A stretch of DNA of 64,000 nt from Heterobilharzia americana (taxonomy: Eukaryota > Platyhelminthes > Trematoda > Strigeidida > Schistosomatidae), in assembly GCA_944470555.2 (NCBI GenBank), contig OX104127.1:29155661-29219660 (forward strand), in the 5' to 3' direction. Both the position numbers and the translations under genes were made by a program. Below are positions 31,860 to 44,960 of this stretch, piece after piece; the first letter of the stretch is position 1, and each line of letters starts with the position of its first letter. The notes beneath the pieces are model-generated. The model was not told the origin of the DNA, searched no databases, and was given only the letters and a program-made list of their open reading frames with translations.

Positions 31860-33570
31860 TCCCTTCGGAGACCTGTGGACAGTGTCGATCTTTGGGCAAA
31901 ACACCAAGCCTGGCCGCTCAGCTGTCTACCACTACACAAGGCTTCCCAGACAAGACTCTTCATGATGCTGACTCTCTTACTTGCTGGTCGCCTCTGTGAT
32001 ATGAGGTACTATGAGGTTTCGGCATCATGTCGCGTTATTTTGGCACCGGCGCCTGCAACTGCGTACCTTGCAGTTTCACATTTCACGTACCGCCCCAAGA
32101 TATGAAAACATGCTTCTGAGTGAAATGGTTGACACCCCTATCGGATCCATTCCATTTGCTTCTATCGACCGATCTACCGCTCGACGCACCCACAGGGCCA
32201 TTTTAGGGTGGAGCCGAGTCACTGCTATCCCAATAGAGCGGATAGCCTTCTATGTCATCCTTTTTATCGCTGATCAGTGCTGACCTGGTGTGGAAGAGCG
32301 CTCCTGAGGTCGACATGCCTTCAACGGGATCCCCCTTATTTCCTTATACTTCACACCACTGTAGCGAAGGAAGATACTCGGACCATCAGCTGGTTCCTCC
32401 TTTTAGCTCTTGATGAAGTAGACTATTACTTCGTGATCATGTCGACCCGGCGGGGGGTGGGTTTTTTGAGTGGTGGTTATCATTCACCAGAGAGCAATTC
32501 AGCAGCAGTTACTAACTAACAGTCCTTATCTGGTGAGGTCCTTGGCGCTTTTGGATAATCCACCTGGTTAAAATTCTCGCTGGAGGCTTCAACTGGGTGA
32601 CCTGCTGTCGTGTTTACCCCATATCCCAGATTCAAGTGAGGAGCTTCGAACTCTTTCACGACCATTGCATCGTCTCAGGCTGGGTTGGCATTAATCCACA
32701 CAGTTTTGATCGATTTTATTTGATTTCCAGAGGCGTTAGCCGGGGGGCGTGCATAGTATTTTAGCCCAGCAGGGATTCCGGTCTTTGGAAATAGAACCGC
32801 ATCTAGTGCTTCCCCAGCCTTGAGGTTTGGTTTTGTGTGAGCTGCAATCCCACCTCTGTAACTGGGACTCAGGTCATTGTGAGTAAGATTTATGTTAGTC
32901 AGGTGACGTACGGTATTTCAGACACCTGGGTGACCAGAAATTCGGCGATGGAAGGTACTTTGAAGCTATAGTTTGTAAAAAGAGATCTTAGGTTATTAAT
33001 TTTGCTTCTGCCCAAATTGCTGTACGTGGATGTTAGGACGTCCCGAGTTGGGTGGGTCTTGCATTGGGGCATCCTTGACGGGGAAATGCTTGGACATGGA
33101 TATTCACTCGGATTACTTGGCTGTGTGAAAACTTACTGATTGCCGAAGTCGTCAATGTGGGTTTTTTGGTCTCTGCATCTATAGGCATATGAAATTATGG
33201 TAAAATAGACGTTTGTCTGGCGTAACGTGGCAGTATGAAGACGAGTCAAACATGTCGACCGCTTCTAATGGAAATTTGGAAATTTGCACGATCTTGGTGC
33301 CACCTATGGTGAAAAATAGTATGACTGAAAATGATATAAACTTTAACACCCTGTATATGCTGATTAGTGATATTTCCTTGTTCGCCCCTTAACTAGTAGA
33401 ATCTCCTGACGCTTCCGATAGGATTTTTTGACCTCCCTTCAGTACCATTCAGAACCCGTAAATCCTTGTAGATTTTCCAACATATGTAGATGTAATGAAG
33501 CATGTTAACGCCCTTCCTCATGTTAGATTCCTGGTGTGAGAATAAAATTATTATTATTATTATTATTATC
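31860..33570 (+). repeat. Unclassified GC-richer repeat-like block ending in (ATT)n
   Basis: The block is distinctly richer in GC than neighbouring DNA, has several short open frames on the plus strand and ends GTGTGAGAATAAA followed by (ATT)n at 33547-33569, the usual look of a CR1-like or other non-LTR 3' end. No RT or endonuclease motif could be read, so its class is unknown. Confidence 0.4.
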
Positions 33571-34970
33571 AGTTTCTGTTAAAATTTCGGTGCTGAGGTT
33601 GTCAGCCCAATAGGAAACAATAGAAACTAGTTTTTTTGAATGGCACTAAAGACTGCGAACGACATGGCTGTGGTATGCACTGAGTTTTGTTAGTCAAGTG
33701 GTCCTGTCGTTGTTTTGCGACAAACTTCAGGGTCCCTGACAGTCGTCCTCTGAATGTTCGTATAATAAGCATGGGTTTATTTTCATAGCACTTCACTACG
33801 ATCCGCTTCGCTCTTTTTTTCGTGACGGGCCACGACGGCACCTGTGGGCGTTGCGCATGAGTCTAAACTCGCAACCCGCAAACTTGAATTGGATGAAGTC
33901 ATGGAGACTGAATGTCCCTGGCAACCCTACGACACTGCAGGCCATTAAGCTGTCTGACCTTAAGCTATGTGAAAGATGATTCTTTGGGCTATAAAGCCAT
34001 GGTACTGATGGGTGTTTTTCAATTAAAATGGGTGCGTTTCTTCTTCCCCTCCAGGGCAGATGATTCCACAAAGTTGGACGATAGGTGACCGGCCTATCCA
34101 TTCGTCATGATTGATCAAGGCACGCAACCCAGCACCAGTGCATGATGCTCCAAGTTGCGATGCCTCTCAATCATGCACCAACGAAAAAAGCGATGAGAGA
34201 CTTGAAAGTGGTCAGCAACAGAGGAGAGTAACGGAGTAGGCGTAACGAGGAAATACACGGTGATCAGGTCTGGCAATCTGTTGAAACGAATATGGTGGGC
34301 GGAAACATCAATACCAACGGAAACTGTTTTCAGCCACATCACCTCAACTCCTGCGGTGACGCCAAAAAGCGGCACATAAGAGGAGTGTGAATATGGTCGG
34401 ACATCTTATATCCGTTTATGTCCTCTACCTCTTCATTGTCTAACATACATAAACAACTTGCTTAAACAGCTTTTTTCTGAATTCATTCGTTCCGCCAACA
34501 ACGCGAAACTATGAAGAGAAATCAGCGGCGGGGAGCATAAGGCTTCCTCACAGGAATATTTGAGCCTGCTTTGAAACTGAGAAGACAACAGTTGGATCAT
34601 ACCTAAACTTGGAAAGGAAAAGTAGGCCTATCCAAGAGACGATGGATGTCATGTATATAGTCTCAGTGACACGGGACCATAAGCGACACTGTTAGGGAGG
34701 GATTCGAGCGATTTACCTCTTCAAAGCCTAAAGTCCCGTGCTAGCCGCGATAGAAATGCACTTCGTGCCAAATCAGTGACAATAACTTCCATGAGTTTTC
34801 TGGCATTTTGGTCGTGGATGTTTCCACCCGATTTTTATCAACTTCTTACAGCGTCACCCAAAGTTTAGGGCTATAGGCCTCCTCTTTCCTCCTCACTGCT
34901 TAAAGGCAAGTTAGGCCCGTAAGGCATCCATAAGAGGTCGACAGGATCTGTTCTAATTAAGCTTAAAACA
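33571..34970. other. Unclassified, repeat-like GC-richer DNA
   Basis: Bases 33800-34400 have higher GC and open minus frames of 86-101 codons with no recognised domain. The stretch is probably old transposon material, but no motif supports a class. Confidence 0.3.
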
Positions 34971-34974
34971 TACG

Positions 34975-35945
34975 AGGGATGACCGGTGGACAGACAGATG
35001 AAATCAACGCGCAACCTCGTGCAAAAGCGAATGGGTTCAAGTCGCCAGACTCCAGAGTAACAGGAGAAGTATGAGTGGATAGAAGAAGACTGATAGCAAA
35101 GTAGACAAAAGCGTATGGGATGAGAAACCATTTGAAGATGAAAGCTCAAAGACATTCAAGCTTTAAAAGACGTCAAAGTGTGAATACATTTTGTGCTATC
35201 GCAACGAGCTTTCAGTCATGTCGACGGGAGTCTTAGACCTAAGATTTCTACCACTTTGGAGGCCCCATCGCGAGAGTCTACACCTCCCACCTGTCTCAGA
35301 CCAATAGTCGGTGGTTTTGTGGATGTGTACCACGTCTTATGTTGGCTAGTCTCAGCCTTCTTTTAACCTGATTCTATTGCAGTTATTGCTGCAATTCCAG
35401 GCATGGTATGGTTAGGCTTGCGCAACCTATATCGAAACCAATTTAGCTGGTGAGGGCTTACAGGCTCGTTGGCCGACTTACCTGTCCTTTCCTGTACGCT
35501 TCGCTCAACCTCGACAGGACTCACCGGGTGATTTCTGCACACGCGAGCAACGCGACGAGAAAATCTATGGTCGAAAACCCATAATCTCTTCACCTACTTT
35601 CAACGACCACGTCTGACGATCATATAACAGGGCAGAACGAACTGAAGCGCAGTACACTCATATTTTGATACGTAGTCTGATGTCTCACCGGTCGGCGCCA
35701 GAGGTGACGCAAGCTGGGAAACGTCAAACGGACCCTCTATATCGAAGCTGAGATTCTGTTGGCAACCAGCTAGTTCGGGCTGATGCAAATCCCCAAGTAT
35801 ATGATGTTGTCGACACATTTCACTGCTTCACTTACTGGAAGTGGCCACAGACGAGTCCTGAAGCATCGTCTTACATTTGACAAGTGCGAAACGCAAGCCG
35901 GACGTATTTTGATTTTCAGACCGTAATTGCGGGAGACGATCATTG
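34975..35945 (-). mobile_element. RTE-B fragment (end of RT to 3' UTR), decayed
   Basis: Minus-strand translation gives VKCKTMLQDS-like and MKRLWVFDHRFSRRVARVCR (from 35593), then VSPHQLNWFRYRLRKPNHTMP, the C-terminal domain of RTE elements. The 3' UTR has GGCGACTTGAACCCATTCGC and ends GATTTCATCTGTC-like near 34990. It is 5'-truncated with several frameshifts. Confidence 0.75.
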
Positions 35946-36399
35946 TCGTTGGTTTGTTTCTTATGAGATGCCATAGACACTCAATGTTCGGTGTGATTGA
36001 TCCCTTGTATCATCTGAACTACGGTCAGTCTGCGTGTAGACGGGAACTACAAACGCGCATCAGCTGGTCCCACGATCCTTCCGATTTCTTACATATCTGC
36101 TTGTCCGAACAGCACACAGGCGTGTCTTGACTTTGATATTGTTTGGACGTCCGGATTCTTTTCTGTGTGCTGTGCTACATCTATACCTGTTTGAATTGGC
36201 TCTCCGGATGCGCCTCGGTTGGATTTTGGAAGTCCCACTCAGTCGCCAATTTGAGTGAAGCTTATAATCACATGGGTCATTTATTCCCCTTATAGAAGGG
36301 CAGCTGATATCCAGGATCCGAGACTCTAGAGCTGTGGTGATCTGCACCTGTTGCAAACTGTTTGAACGTCGTTGGCAGTAGTATGAAGTTAATAAAGGG
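35946..36399. other. No gene recognised
   Basis: This stretch lies between an RTE-B remnant and a CR1 remnant. The open frames on both strands have no recognisable domain. Confidence 0.35.
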
Positions 36400-37470
36400 T
36401 ACTTAGGTGTCTGTCAGTGAGGTTTTGAAGACTTTGACCACTGCCGACGTTCGCGGAAAGAGAGAATGAGGAAGTCGTGAAAGGTTTAATATTAACATCT
36501 GGGGGTGAGGGTAAAGGAGGATATGTCATGCTTGATTCAATCTTTTTCGATACCGCAAGTATGCGTGCCTTTGACATTCGTGCCGGACCACTCCTCTAAT
36601 TTTGTTTCCGCAGCATACATGTAAGAGTAAAAGAAACAGCCCTTACCACTGACAACAACCTGTTCACTCTATGAAAGCATATTGCCCTATGGCTGGAAGG
36701 ATGCCATAGTTACACCTATCTACAAGGCAGGTTCTAGGCAGCATCCTTCAGATTACAGACCTATAAGTCTGACCAAATCTGCGGTGAAATCCTAGAAAGG
36801 GTAGTGAAGAAGGCCATCACAGTCCACTTAGAGAGCAGTATTCTACTGTCTTGTTTACCGCATAGCTTTCGTAGGAATTTCTCTTGCTTGGCGAGTCCAC
36901 TAACAGTCAGAGAAAGTTGGATTAATTCTGAGGGTGACAGGACACTTACGAATGTCATTTTGACGAGTTACCTCGCTCCACTTTGCTCAGGGAACTGGAA
37001 AGTCTCTGAATCACTGGCAGTCTGCTTGCATGGATAAGGGAGTTTTTCGTTGGTGGGAGACAAAGGGTAGGAGTCAATTTTTAACTCTCTTTTTCGAGGT
37101 TGGTAGAGAGTGGAATGCCGCAAGACAGTCCTGGGCCCCCTGCTGATTCTCTTATACGTAAATGAGCCGCCAAATATGAATAAATCCAATACGGTTCTGT
37201 GCGCTGATGAGGCAGAAATCGAGCGGGAAATTAGGAGATGCAAGGATATACGTACGTCTTCAGGCAGATCTAAGCAGCTTGGTTACCTGGTCAGAGAGAC
37301 TGTAGAGGTAAATGTGTGAGCGTGCACTGGGGACAAACGTGGCAATACGTACGATATTGACAGAACTCCTCTACCGTCAGTACTGACCAGCAACGACTTG
37401 GGATTCACAGGGGGCTATGACTTGTAAATCACGACACACTTTCTATTGGTAACAGCTCGGAGTTTTCGCT
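36400..37470 (+). mobile_element. CR1-like reverse transcriptase remnant, copy 1
   Basis: Frame-by-frame reading gives LPYGWKDAIVTPIYKAGSRQ, HPSDYRPISLT, ILERVVKKAI, TVLGPLLILLYVNEPPN, LCADEAEIE (a damaged ADD box near 37204) and TPLPSVLTSNDLGF. This is the order of a CR1 RT, with large losses and many frameshifts. It is a different family from the copy at 28850-31350. Confidence 0.75.
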
Positions 37471-38384
37471 CCTCTTCTGTGGATGCATGCTCTGGAATCG
37501 AGCGTAGTGAAATTGATATCCCGCCTGTTTGAACTGCTGGGAGGAACCCACATCTATCTCCATCTAGCACCAAGTCAAAAAGTACCGAAGTAAATACTTC
37601 ATCGTAGAACATCAGCAGGCTTACTATTTTCATTCAATCGCGAAACTATACACTCAGGAACTAATACCTTACATCGTAGCATTATGCTTACTAGTGATTG
37701 CATATCCTACGAACCTACTACGCGGTCAAACCGATACTGTTATGCTGCTTGTAAACTTCTGATTCGGAAAAATGCTTATATTTTACAAGTTCTGCAGTCT
37801 TTGCGCTCACACCAAGTTCTAAATGTTACTTGCGACCACTTGCTGTTTTGTAACATGGGTAGTGAATCTTGCGCGCTGAGTTGTTTATTTCTGCCTCTCA
37901 TTTTGCCCTCATATTTGCTCATTGTTTCAAAGGTAAGATTTAATGAATTCTTACTTGCTACAAGGTCTAACCAGATCATCACTGTAATTTAGACGTTCTG
38001 TTGCTGTAAGCTTATAAGACACAATCGTCCAGACAGTTTTTGGTAAGTTATGTGGCCTGCATCTTACCATCTTTTGAGGTTTAAAGAGAATCACTTCCGA
38101 CAATACAATTTTCTTACATTTCCTTTTTCGGGAAATACAAAAGAAATTCATCCTCCTGAATATCTGACATGTGAAAAAACCTTGGACATCCATTATCTTA
38201 TTCTGTTCTGTACATTAATTCTACTCATATAAGCCTGCCGATCATCTGTGAGCAGTAAAACTGCCAGCCAAAAGTGTCAAATTTGTATTAGTGTATAATC
38301 ACGCCTGTAAACTGTTGTGCGCTTGTATCTGCAAGAATAAGTTGATGACAACGATAATAATAATAATTATTATTAGGGGCAACA
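37471..38384 (+). repeat. Unclassified insertion-like block ending in (ATA)n/(ATT)n
   Basis: This segment separates two overlapping CR1 remnants and ends GATAATAATAATAATTATTA at 38353-38372, a typical non-LTR 3' tract. A plus-strand frame at 37684-37992 is open for 102 codons without a recognisable domain. It may be the 3' end of another element inserted between the CR1 pieces. Confidence 0.4.
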
Positions 38385-39180
38385 CCGAGTTATAACTTGA
38401 AAACCAGGGAAGTGTCTTATGCCTGTCATCGCAGGTAAGTGCGTGAGCATGCACTTGAGGCGCACACACAGTAACACCTAAGATATTGATGGAACTACCC
38501 ACCGTCAGCACTGATCCACAATGACCTAGGAGTCACCGGAAGTTATGACTTGAAAAACTGCTACACGCCATTCCATTGGTGGCAGCTTAGAGCTTTACGG
38601 CACTTTGGTCATTGCGTAGAACGTTTACAAAAAGAGTGGCGATATGTTCACCACCTTATCCACATCCATAGTCAGGTCTCAATTAGAAAACTGTACATAG
38701 GCAGCAAATCCTTGTTTGAAAGGTGGCACAGACCTTCTAGAAAGAGTTAAAAGGCCAGCCACTCGTACGATCTTTACGATGGCTGGTCTTACCTATGAAT
38801 ATCGACTTGAGCTGAACCTCTTCATTTTATCTCATTTCAGATAGAGGGGAGACCTAATCATACTATACAGGATTCTAAGAAATGACTTTGGATTTTATCT
38901 ACCCTCTCTTTTCCTTCCCGCAAGGTCGGAACACCTCAGAAGATATAGCAGGAGCATAAAAAAGCCAAGTACGAGCATTGCTTTCATGGGGTACTGGTTC
39001 GCACGTCTAGCAATCAATTCCTGGAACCGACTCTCAGAAGAATTGGCGTCCACGTCATCTGTTGACTCTTTTAAAGTGAGTTGAACAAGCACAGATTTCT
39101 ACTGGAAAAGAATCAATAAAGGCTCACAGCCTCTCTTCCTCTAACAACAAATCTGAATCTGAGTCTATGGAAGGAAACTA
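38385..39180 (+). mobile_element. CR1-like C-terminal remnant, copy 2
   Basis: The block opens with sequence homologous to 37270-37440. It then encodes NPCLKGGTDLLERVKRPATR, YEYRLELNLF, RGDLIILYRILRNDF and INSWNRLSEELASTSSVDSF, the classic CR1 C terminus. The 3' UTR matches 26540-26640. Stops and frameshifts interrupt it. Confidence 0.75.
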
Positions 39181-40514
39181 GACGACCTAGTAACAGCTTG
39201 GAAGCTTCTGCAATAGGTGCATCACCTTGATACAACTACATTTTCAACCCGAGACTAACAATCACATGTGAATTTCATGCACCCACTTGGTGGGGATTAG
39301 GTTCAGATTTTCATCTTGCTTCTCTCACAGAATTTCAGGAATATGGAATTTTGTGACGTGGAAAGAAACCACAACCTCCTAAGTCGACTTCCTGAAGCTA
39401 TCGGTAGGCAAAGACACCAGCATACAGGGCTCACCAACATCACTCTATGATGGCAAGTATTCACATGCCACTTCATCTCCTCTCCTCATGACCTTAACGT
39501 GCACACAAAAGTGACCAAACTTCCTTCGCACCAGTGTTCGCATAGCTCTCATTTTCCATTGTTATTCTTTACCCACTCCTAGCACACATGAAATCCACCG
39601 CAATACGCTTAAAATAACTCATCAATGTCCACAGTAATATGTACTGATAGGAATCAAAAGCAGTTTAGTGATCTTACTGGTAGCTCTATAGATTCCCTAA
39701 ACAACTAGCCACAGCAAGTAACCTTCAAGCAGACAACCACTACCCCGAATGCTGTACACTAGTAGACTGAAGAGACTTCTGAGGTCATCTAATCTGTGCA
39801 AGGGTGAGAGAAACAACCAACCTCCAAGACATAAACGTGACAGTTAACAGACCTGCCCAAATGGTACTGGACATAGAACCGCGCTAAACAAAGTAATTGG
39901 TACTTGCCATAACTTGCCAATTTGTGACGCAATACGGGCCACTACGCTCGAAGTGCTAGACATGTTATTTGTTCTTTCATATCGAACTCTAGGACTATTT
40001 GCATGATTTTTCAGTTGGTAGATGGCAACTACATCAGTGCGTGTAGGTCGCCAAGTGTCAGCTGGCACGTGACATGAAGTATGCATAATATTATGGAGAT
40101 TCTGAAGGTGGATGCTTAATTTTGGTGACAAATTCAGAAAAAATTAGAGTCTTCGGGAAACTAGGCGAACACTTCATGAAATCTCCGCACTCAAAATGAT
40201 CAAAATTGATATTTTTTGAAAACAGGTGGAAAGCTGTTCATCCTTATCCTGTGATGATAAGTGAATCAATGTGATAAGTTGCACCAAAATCTAAGGCAAA
40301 TACTATATTTTCTAGTCGAATGTGGCAAATGGTTAATAACTTTCATGGGCACAAATTGATAAACTTTGGTCTCACGTGTTTAGACTGATAACCGCAAAAT
40401 GGATAAGTTTAACACTGTCGCATGTTTAACCATCTATATGCATTACTGTGTGAATATCGCTTTACTTGTCTGCGCTGTACGTAGACCCATAAATCACACT
40501 GAATTGAAAGATGA
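39181..40514. other. No gene recognised
   Basis: No splice-bounded exon or transposon motif was seen. A minus frame of 95 codons at 40131-39844 has no recognisable domain. Confidence 0.4.
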
Positions 40515-40965
40515 GTTGACTGAGTGACAAAATCAACGTAAAACCTCCTACGCAAGTGCGTCGGCTCAAGTTGCCACACTTCAAAGTAGTGCGCAAGGAA
40601 CGGGTGGGTAGGAAGTTTATCGACGTAAAAAAAGTTGCACGACCATAAACAATCCGAAGATAACGGTTAGCGTGAATATTCATGCTTTAGAAAACGTCAC
40701 AGTGAATATATTTGCGCCACTGCAACCGATTTTCAACTATGTCATCAAGTGACCTAACGACTAATTTCTATCGTCTCGAGAACCCCAACCAGGCAGTCTA
40801 AGTCTTCCCACACGGCTCTAACCAATAGTCGAGGACTTCATCGTCTGGAGCCACATCTTGATTTACCCACTCTGAACTCTCTTCCAACCTAATCCAACTT
40901 CCCTTAGCATAGCTCATCGCGGTGGGCGGTGGCTTAGCATGCGTAGTACATGTCCAAGATGAGTT
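40515..40965 (-). mobile_element. RTE-B 3' end, 5'-truncated
   Basis: Minus-strand tail GTGGCAACTTGAGCCGACGC followed by GTTGATTTTGTCACTC matches the RTE-B 3' UTR at 7120-7180. Upstream, decayed C-terminal coding sequence (GACTGCCTGGTTGGGGTTC) extends to about 40965. Confidence 0.7.
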
Positions 40966-43186
40966 ATTTGAAATCTGTTAACTCCTAGTCTTCCCTGCCG
41001 TTTCACTGTACAACAAGACTAAATCAACGACCCACTACCCCTGTCTAGTATATCTGAGCCATGCGCACATGCAAATCAACTATATGTTCTTAATGCACCA
41101 TAATTCATGAAGATGAAATGACTAATTTTATGCACAGAAATTTGGATAGCGCACGCCAACTGGTTTCTTTTAGTATTCAGGCATTCAAAATTAGGTGAGG
41201 AGTCAGTGTAAAGCTCCTGAATTGAACCCTACATTAGTACAGTGCAGTCACAAAAACGGGTTTTCTAGGCAAGAAATATCTAAAACTAAATCAAATAATA
41301 CGACCGTTAAAGCCTTTCTGAGGCTCATATTTTCATTTCTTCGGTCTCGTAAAATAGGCGACTCAGTAATACGGTTGGATATTTTCATTCAGAGAGGTTT
41401 ATAAGTAGCTCTTCACTGTGATTCAAATGATAGGCCTAGCGTTATCATTAGTCGTAAAGTTGATGAAAGCAACGCAAAAGTAATGTAATGTAAGCATCTT
41501 CAGAGCGACTCAGTATTGATATAAAGTCCATGTACTCCAGTCACTGAAATTTCAGTAAAATAAATGGAAGATAATGTGGTAACATTGATGTATTAACACT
41601 CAAAATCAATTGGTTTTCCAGAATGCATATGTCATTGGTTGTGTGTAATCTTGAGTCCTTATTTTATGTATAGTAGAGGCTTTGGTTTCTTAGATCAACA
41701 TTCCTGGCAATATTTATATTCAAGGAAATGCACCTAGTGTAGTTTTGTGCTCACTACGTATATGTTGCTACACCTATTGCCAATACTATGGTGATTTTCA
41801 AATTCTAGTTGTCACACTTTTGTGCCACTTGTAGCACAGTAAGCTGAGGTGATACTGCTAAGTGTAGTACATAGAGAGCGAACTAAACATTGTGTATTCA
41901 GTAGCCCAGTGCTTTAGAATTGTATCGTGATTTCACTGAGTTCTACTTCTTCGGTTTGGCTACCAGTTAGGCTACTTGACACTACCAGTTGGCAAACCAT
42001 TCTTCTGGTCAGTGGAGCGATTCAGCATAACAGAGCAGATTTTCCGAATAGAAGGGCAGGTGTTATTGATTGTAGCCTTATGCTAATGCCTATCGGTTCT
42101 GAATCCCTTCGTGCATATGTTTCTTGTTGAAATAGTTCACATGCTTGTTTTTCACCGTTCCTTCTGTGTCCCGACTACCGATGCATTTTTAGCCTCATTG
42201 ATTCATGAATAGAGTTGCTTATTATTATTGCTTGTTATCTGGTGAATCGGAGGATTTCGTATTTGGAAGTGGGTCAGATTTGAGAATGGGATTATATTTT
42301 CAGCTAAACGACCGAGTTTCCATTGCCCACTATAGGTTTCGCTTAGTGAATTCGATGAACGTACCAAATATGTCACTGCTAAAAGTGAATAACGGGTTCT
42401 TTAATCAAGTAAAAATGAAGGAAAACTTGTATTCATTTCGTATTTTGTCCGACTGATTTATCAGATAGCCTCCATAGAAAATCTGGAGATTTAGCAGTAT
42501 TACTAAAGCCCAAAAAGTAACGGGTTGAAGGCAGACTAATTTCTCTGTCCTAACACAGTTTAGGAGAAATATGTAGTAGTTCAGTTTGCCGCGTCATAAC
42601 GGTCAGTTGGAACCATCGAATCTCGAACAATTAGCCTATCTGTACTTCTCAAATCTAGGTATAATTACTACAAAGCTCCTCTTTTGTATCTTAGTGAATG
42701 CAAGGGTGATTACTAAAAATATTTATGTGCGCCTCAAATACCGTAATTTATATTAGAGTAACCCATATATGTAACTGCTGATGGATTTTGCAGTACGGTA
42801 TTGCTAACCGCAGAGTCACAATATAAATTCAGTTCCACCAGCTATTAAAGGGTTTGAGCGATGCATACCAGTTGAATATCTGAATGTTACATGAGAAACG
42901 TAAACGTCAGGTATGAAGTCTTAGATGAGGTTAATCTGTCAACGAGTTTCTATACCCTTGACATATAACTTGACCCTTATGCATGCTACGCCTAACAATT
43001 TTCCGTCTACCATCATGCAATGTTAGCTGAATTCTCATTAGTTTGTATAAAGTTGGGGTTAATATTAGTGCATGAAGTTACTGACTGTTAATCTTAACAA
43101 TGCAGGGGAGTGTGCACTTCAAGAGTGTGACTGTTGTTCATTACTTTATGCACTTAACTTCCGACCGATGGGCCGTGTTCTAACTC
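40966..43186. other. No gene recognised
   Basis: The DNA is AT-rich. A plus-strand frame at 42205-42456 (83 codons) looks protein-like but has no recognised domain or splice context. Confidence 0.4.
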
Positions 43187-43280
43187 TCTCCACCTACCGA
43201 GGTCTGGGTTCTCAGGAAGTATCATTAGTCCCCAAACAATGCGCGACTCATTGCCTACAGGTTCACTAATGTATCACTAT
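43187..43280 (+). repeat. tRNA-derived SINE (type 2), 5'-truncated copy
   Basis: CTCTCCACCTACCGAGGTCT and the following AGTATCATTAGTCCCCAAAC match the body of the SINE at 50500-50670. Confidence 0.6.
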
Positions 43281-44235
43281 AAAGTTTTTAATGGATAAAG
43301 TAAGTCAACTGGCATTGTAGTTCTAAATGTGGTTAGCACATAGTAATCATACCAAGTGACTACTTACTGTGACAATCATCCTTCTCATCAGTTCTTGTTC
43401 TCAAAAAATTCACTCATATCAATCGAAAACCATCAATGACCCTCGAATTAACTTGCTGTTTTGCTTAGGAACTTGATGGAATTGTTACTTGCATCGTATC
43501 CCCTACATACTTCCTCAAAGAGCCTACTGATCTCAAGCAACTTTCTGTTTGTACGCGTGACCTAATAATGTAGCACGCACACCTTTATTCACTTGTTTCA
43601 GTTGTGCGAAAATTCTGAATATATTACAACATTTTGTGTTTGCAGTGTCCCACATATGGGATTGAAGCGATTTTATTACCTACCAAAATCCTTTCATAAT
43701 GATAATATTTTTCATCAGACATTTGTTTGGAAGTAGGCTAGTCACATGAAAACTACTTTTAAAAGCTTTTGGGATTTCATTTTTTTAGATGAGTGAGCAT
43801 TGTTTTGATTGACTAATAGAAAGTAACGAATGCCATTTTGTCTAGTCCCGACTACTGACCAGATTCTGTGGGTAATTTTTTGCAATATGGCCACAAATTT
43901 AGGAGACCCAATTTGGCGGTGCATTTTGATAAGTTTTGTTGGTTGGAGGCAATCAGCAGGAATCTCTGAACCTAGATTTCATGCTTGTTGGCACTTACCA
44001 GCAAGGCGTTGATAAAGTTTTCTCATGCTGCACAGACATTATGTCCAATCGGTCGATAGAAAGTTGACGAAATCTGACCAAAAAATGTGACATCTGGTTG
44101 CATGATATCTACATCAACAAATGCATGGGCTTACGTAGTTGGTATCTTAGAACAGATAAAGCTACTTATCTACAGTTTTCTAAAGTTTTGTATTAATTCA
44201 GCGTATTTTTTTTAGCATCGAAACTGTTTTGCCTT
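43281..44235. other. No gene recognised
   Basis: This AT-rich stretch has no interpretable open frames and no repeat match within the window. Confidence 0.4.
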
Positions 44236-44960
44236 CATAAATGTCTATGGTTATTGAGACTATAACAGAGAAGCATAAGTCTCTGACCTGAACGTTGGGT
44301 AGAACAATTCACCTGGCATCCAGCTGCTATTGTTTTTTATTATTTAGTTGGATGCTCGATGAAACACTGGAACAAATCCTCTAATAGTCGAAAAGTTTTG
44401 AAAACTGTAGGTAGCCTGAAACGAGGAACGCCAGTAGGGCTAGATGGACTAGTACTGCAGGTATTTAATAATAATGGCTCCCTAGAGCATGGAATCAGTT
44501 GACTCAGCCTAGTTGGTCCCAATCACTGACTATCCCAGTTTTCAAGAAACGAGAGAAATCCCCTTGTGAAAACTACAAGGGGTTCAGTCTGATGAACACT
44601 ACGATTATAAGTTCTATAACTATTGGACGTCTAGGTGGAGCTCGGGGACCCAAACCCGAGAAAACCAGACAGACTTCAGACCTTGTCGCGAGTATCTTGA
44701 CAAGATATTTACCCTCCACCAGGTTCTTGATTTAAGGTTGATCAATGCCCGGAACTAACTATTTCGCGACCTGAAGGTGGCATTTTACTCCGTTTTCCTA
44801 GAGGCCTTATTTCAGTATCTCATTGAAACGGATGCCGAGTAAGTACACGCGTCGATGTGTGTTAGGGCTTATGGTGAGTTATGCACATCGAGTAGTGTTT
44901 GTCAAGAGTATCCACTATCACCACTTTAATTTGCTTTCATCATAGACGTACTTATCAATT
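44236..44960 (+). mobile_element. RTE-A fragment, reverse transcriptase middle part
   Basis: It is collinear with 12560-13400 of the full element, with divergence. VGSLKRGTPVGLDGLVLQV, SQSLTIPVFKKREKSPCENY and FNFIIDxL-like pieces are readable across frameshifts. It is truncated at both ends and is followed directly by a second fragment whose sequence starts earlier in the element. Confidence 0.75.

Noticed and set aside
37205..37225. CTGATGAGGCAGAAATCG, hammerhead-like
   Set aside because: It is the decayed ADD box region of a CR1 reverse transcriptase; there is no stem II.
42205..42456. 83-codon plus-strand frame as a gene
   Set aside because: No domain, splice signals or neighbours support it; frames of this length occur by chance.
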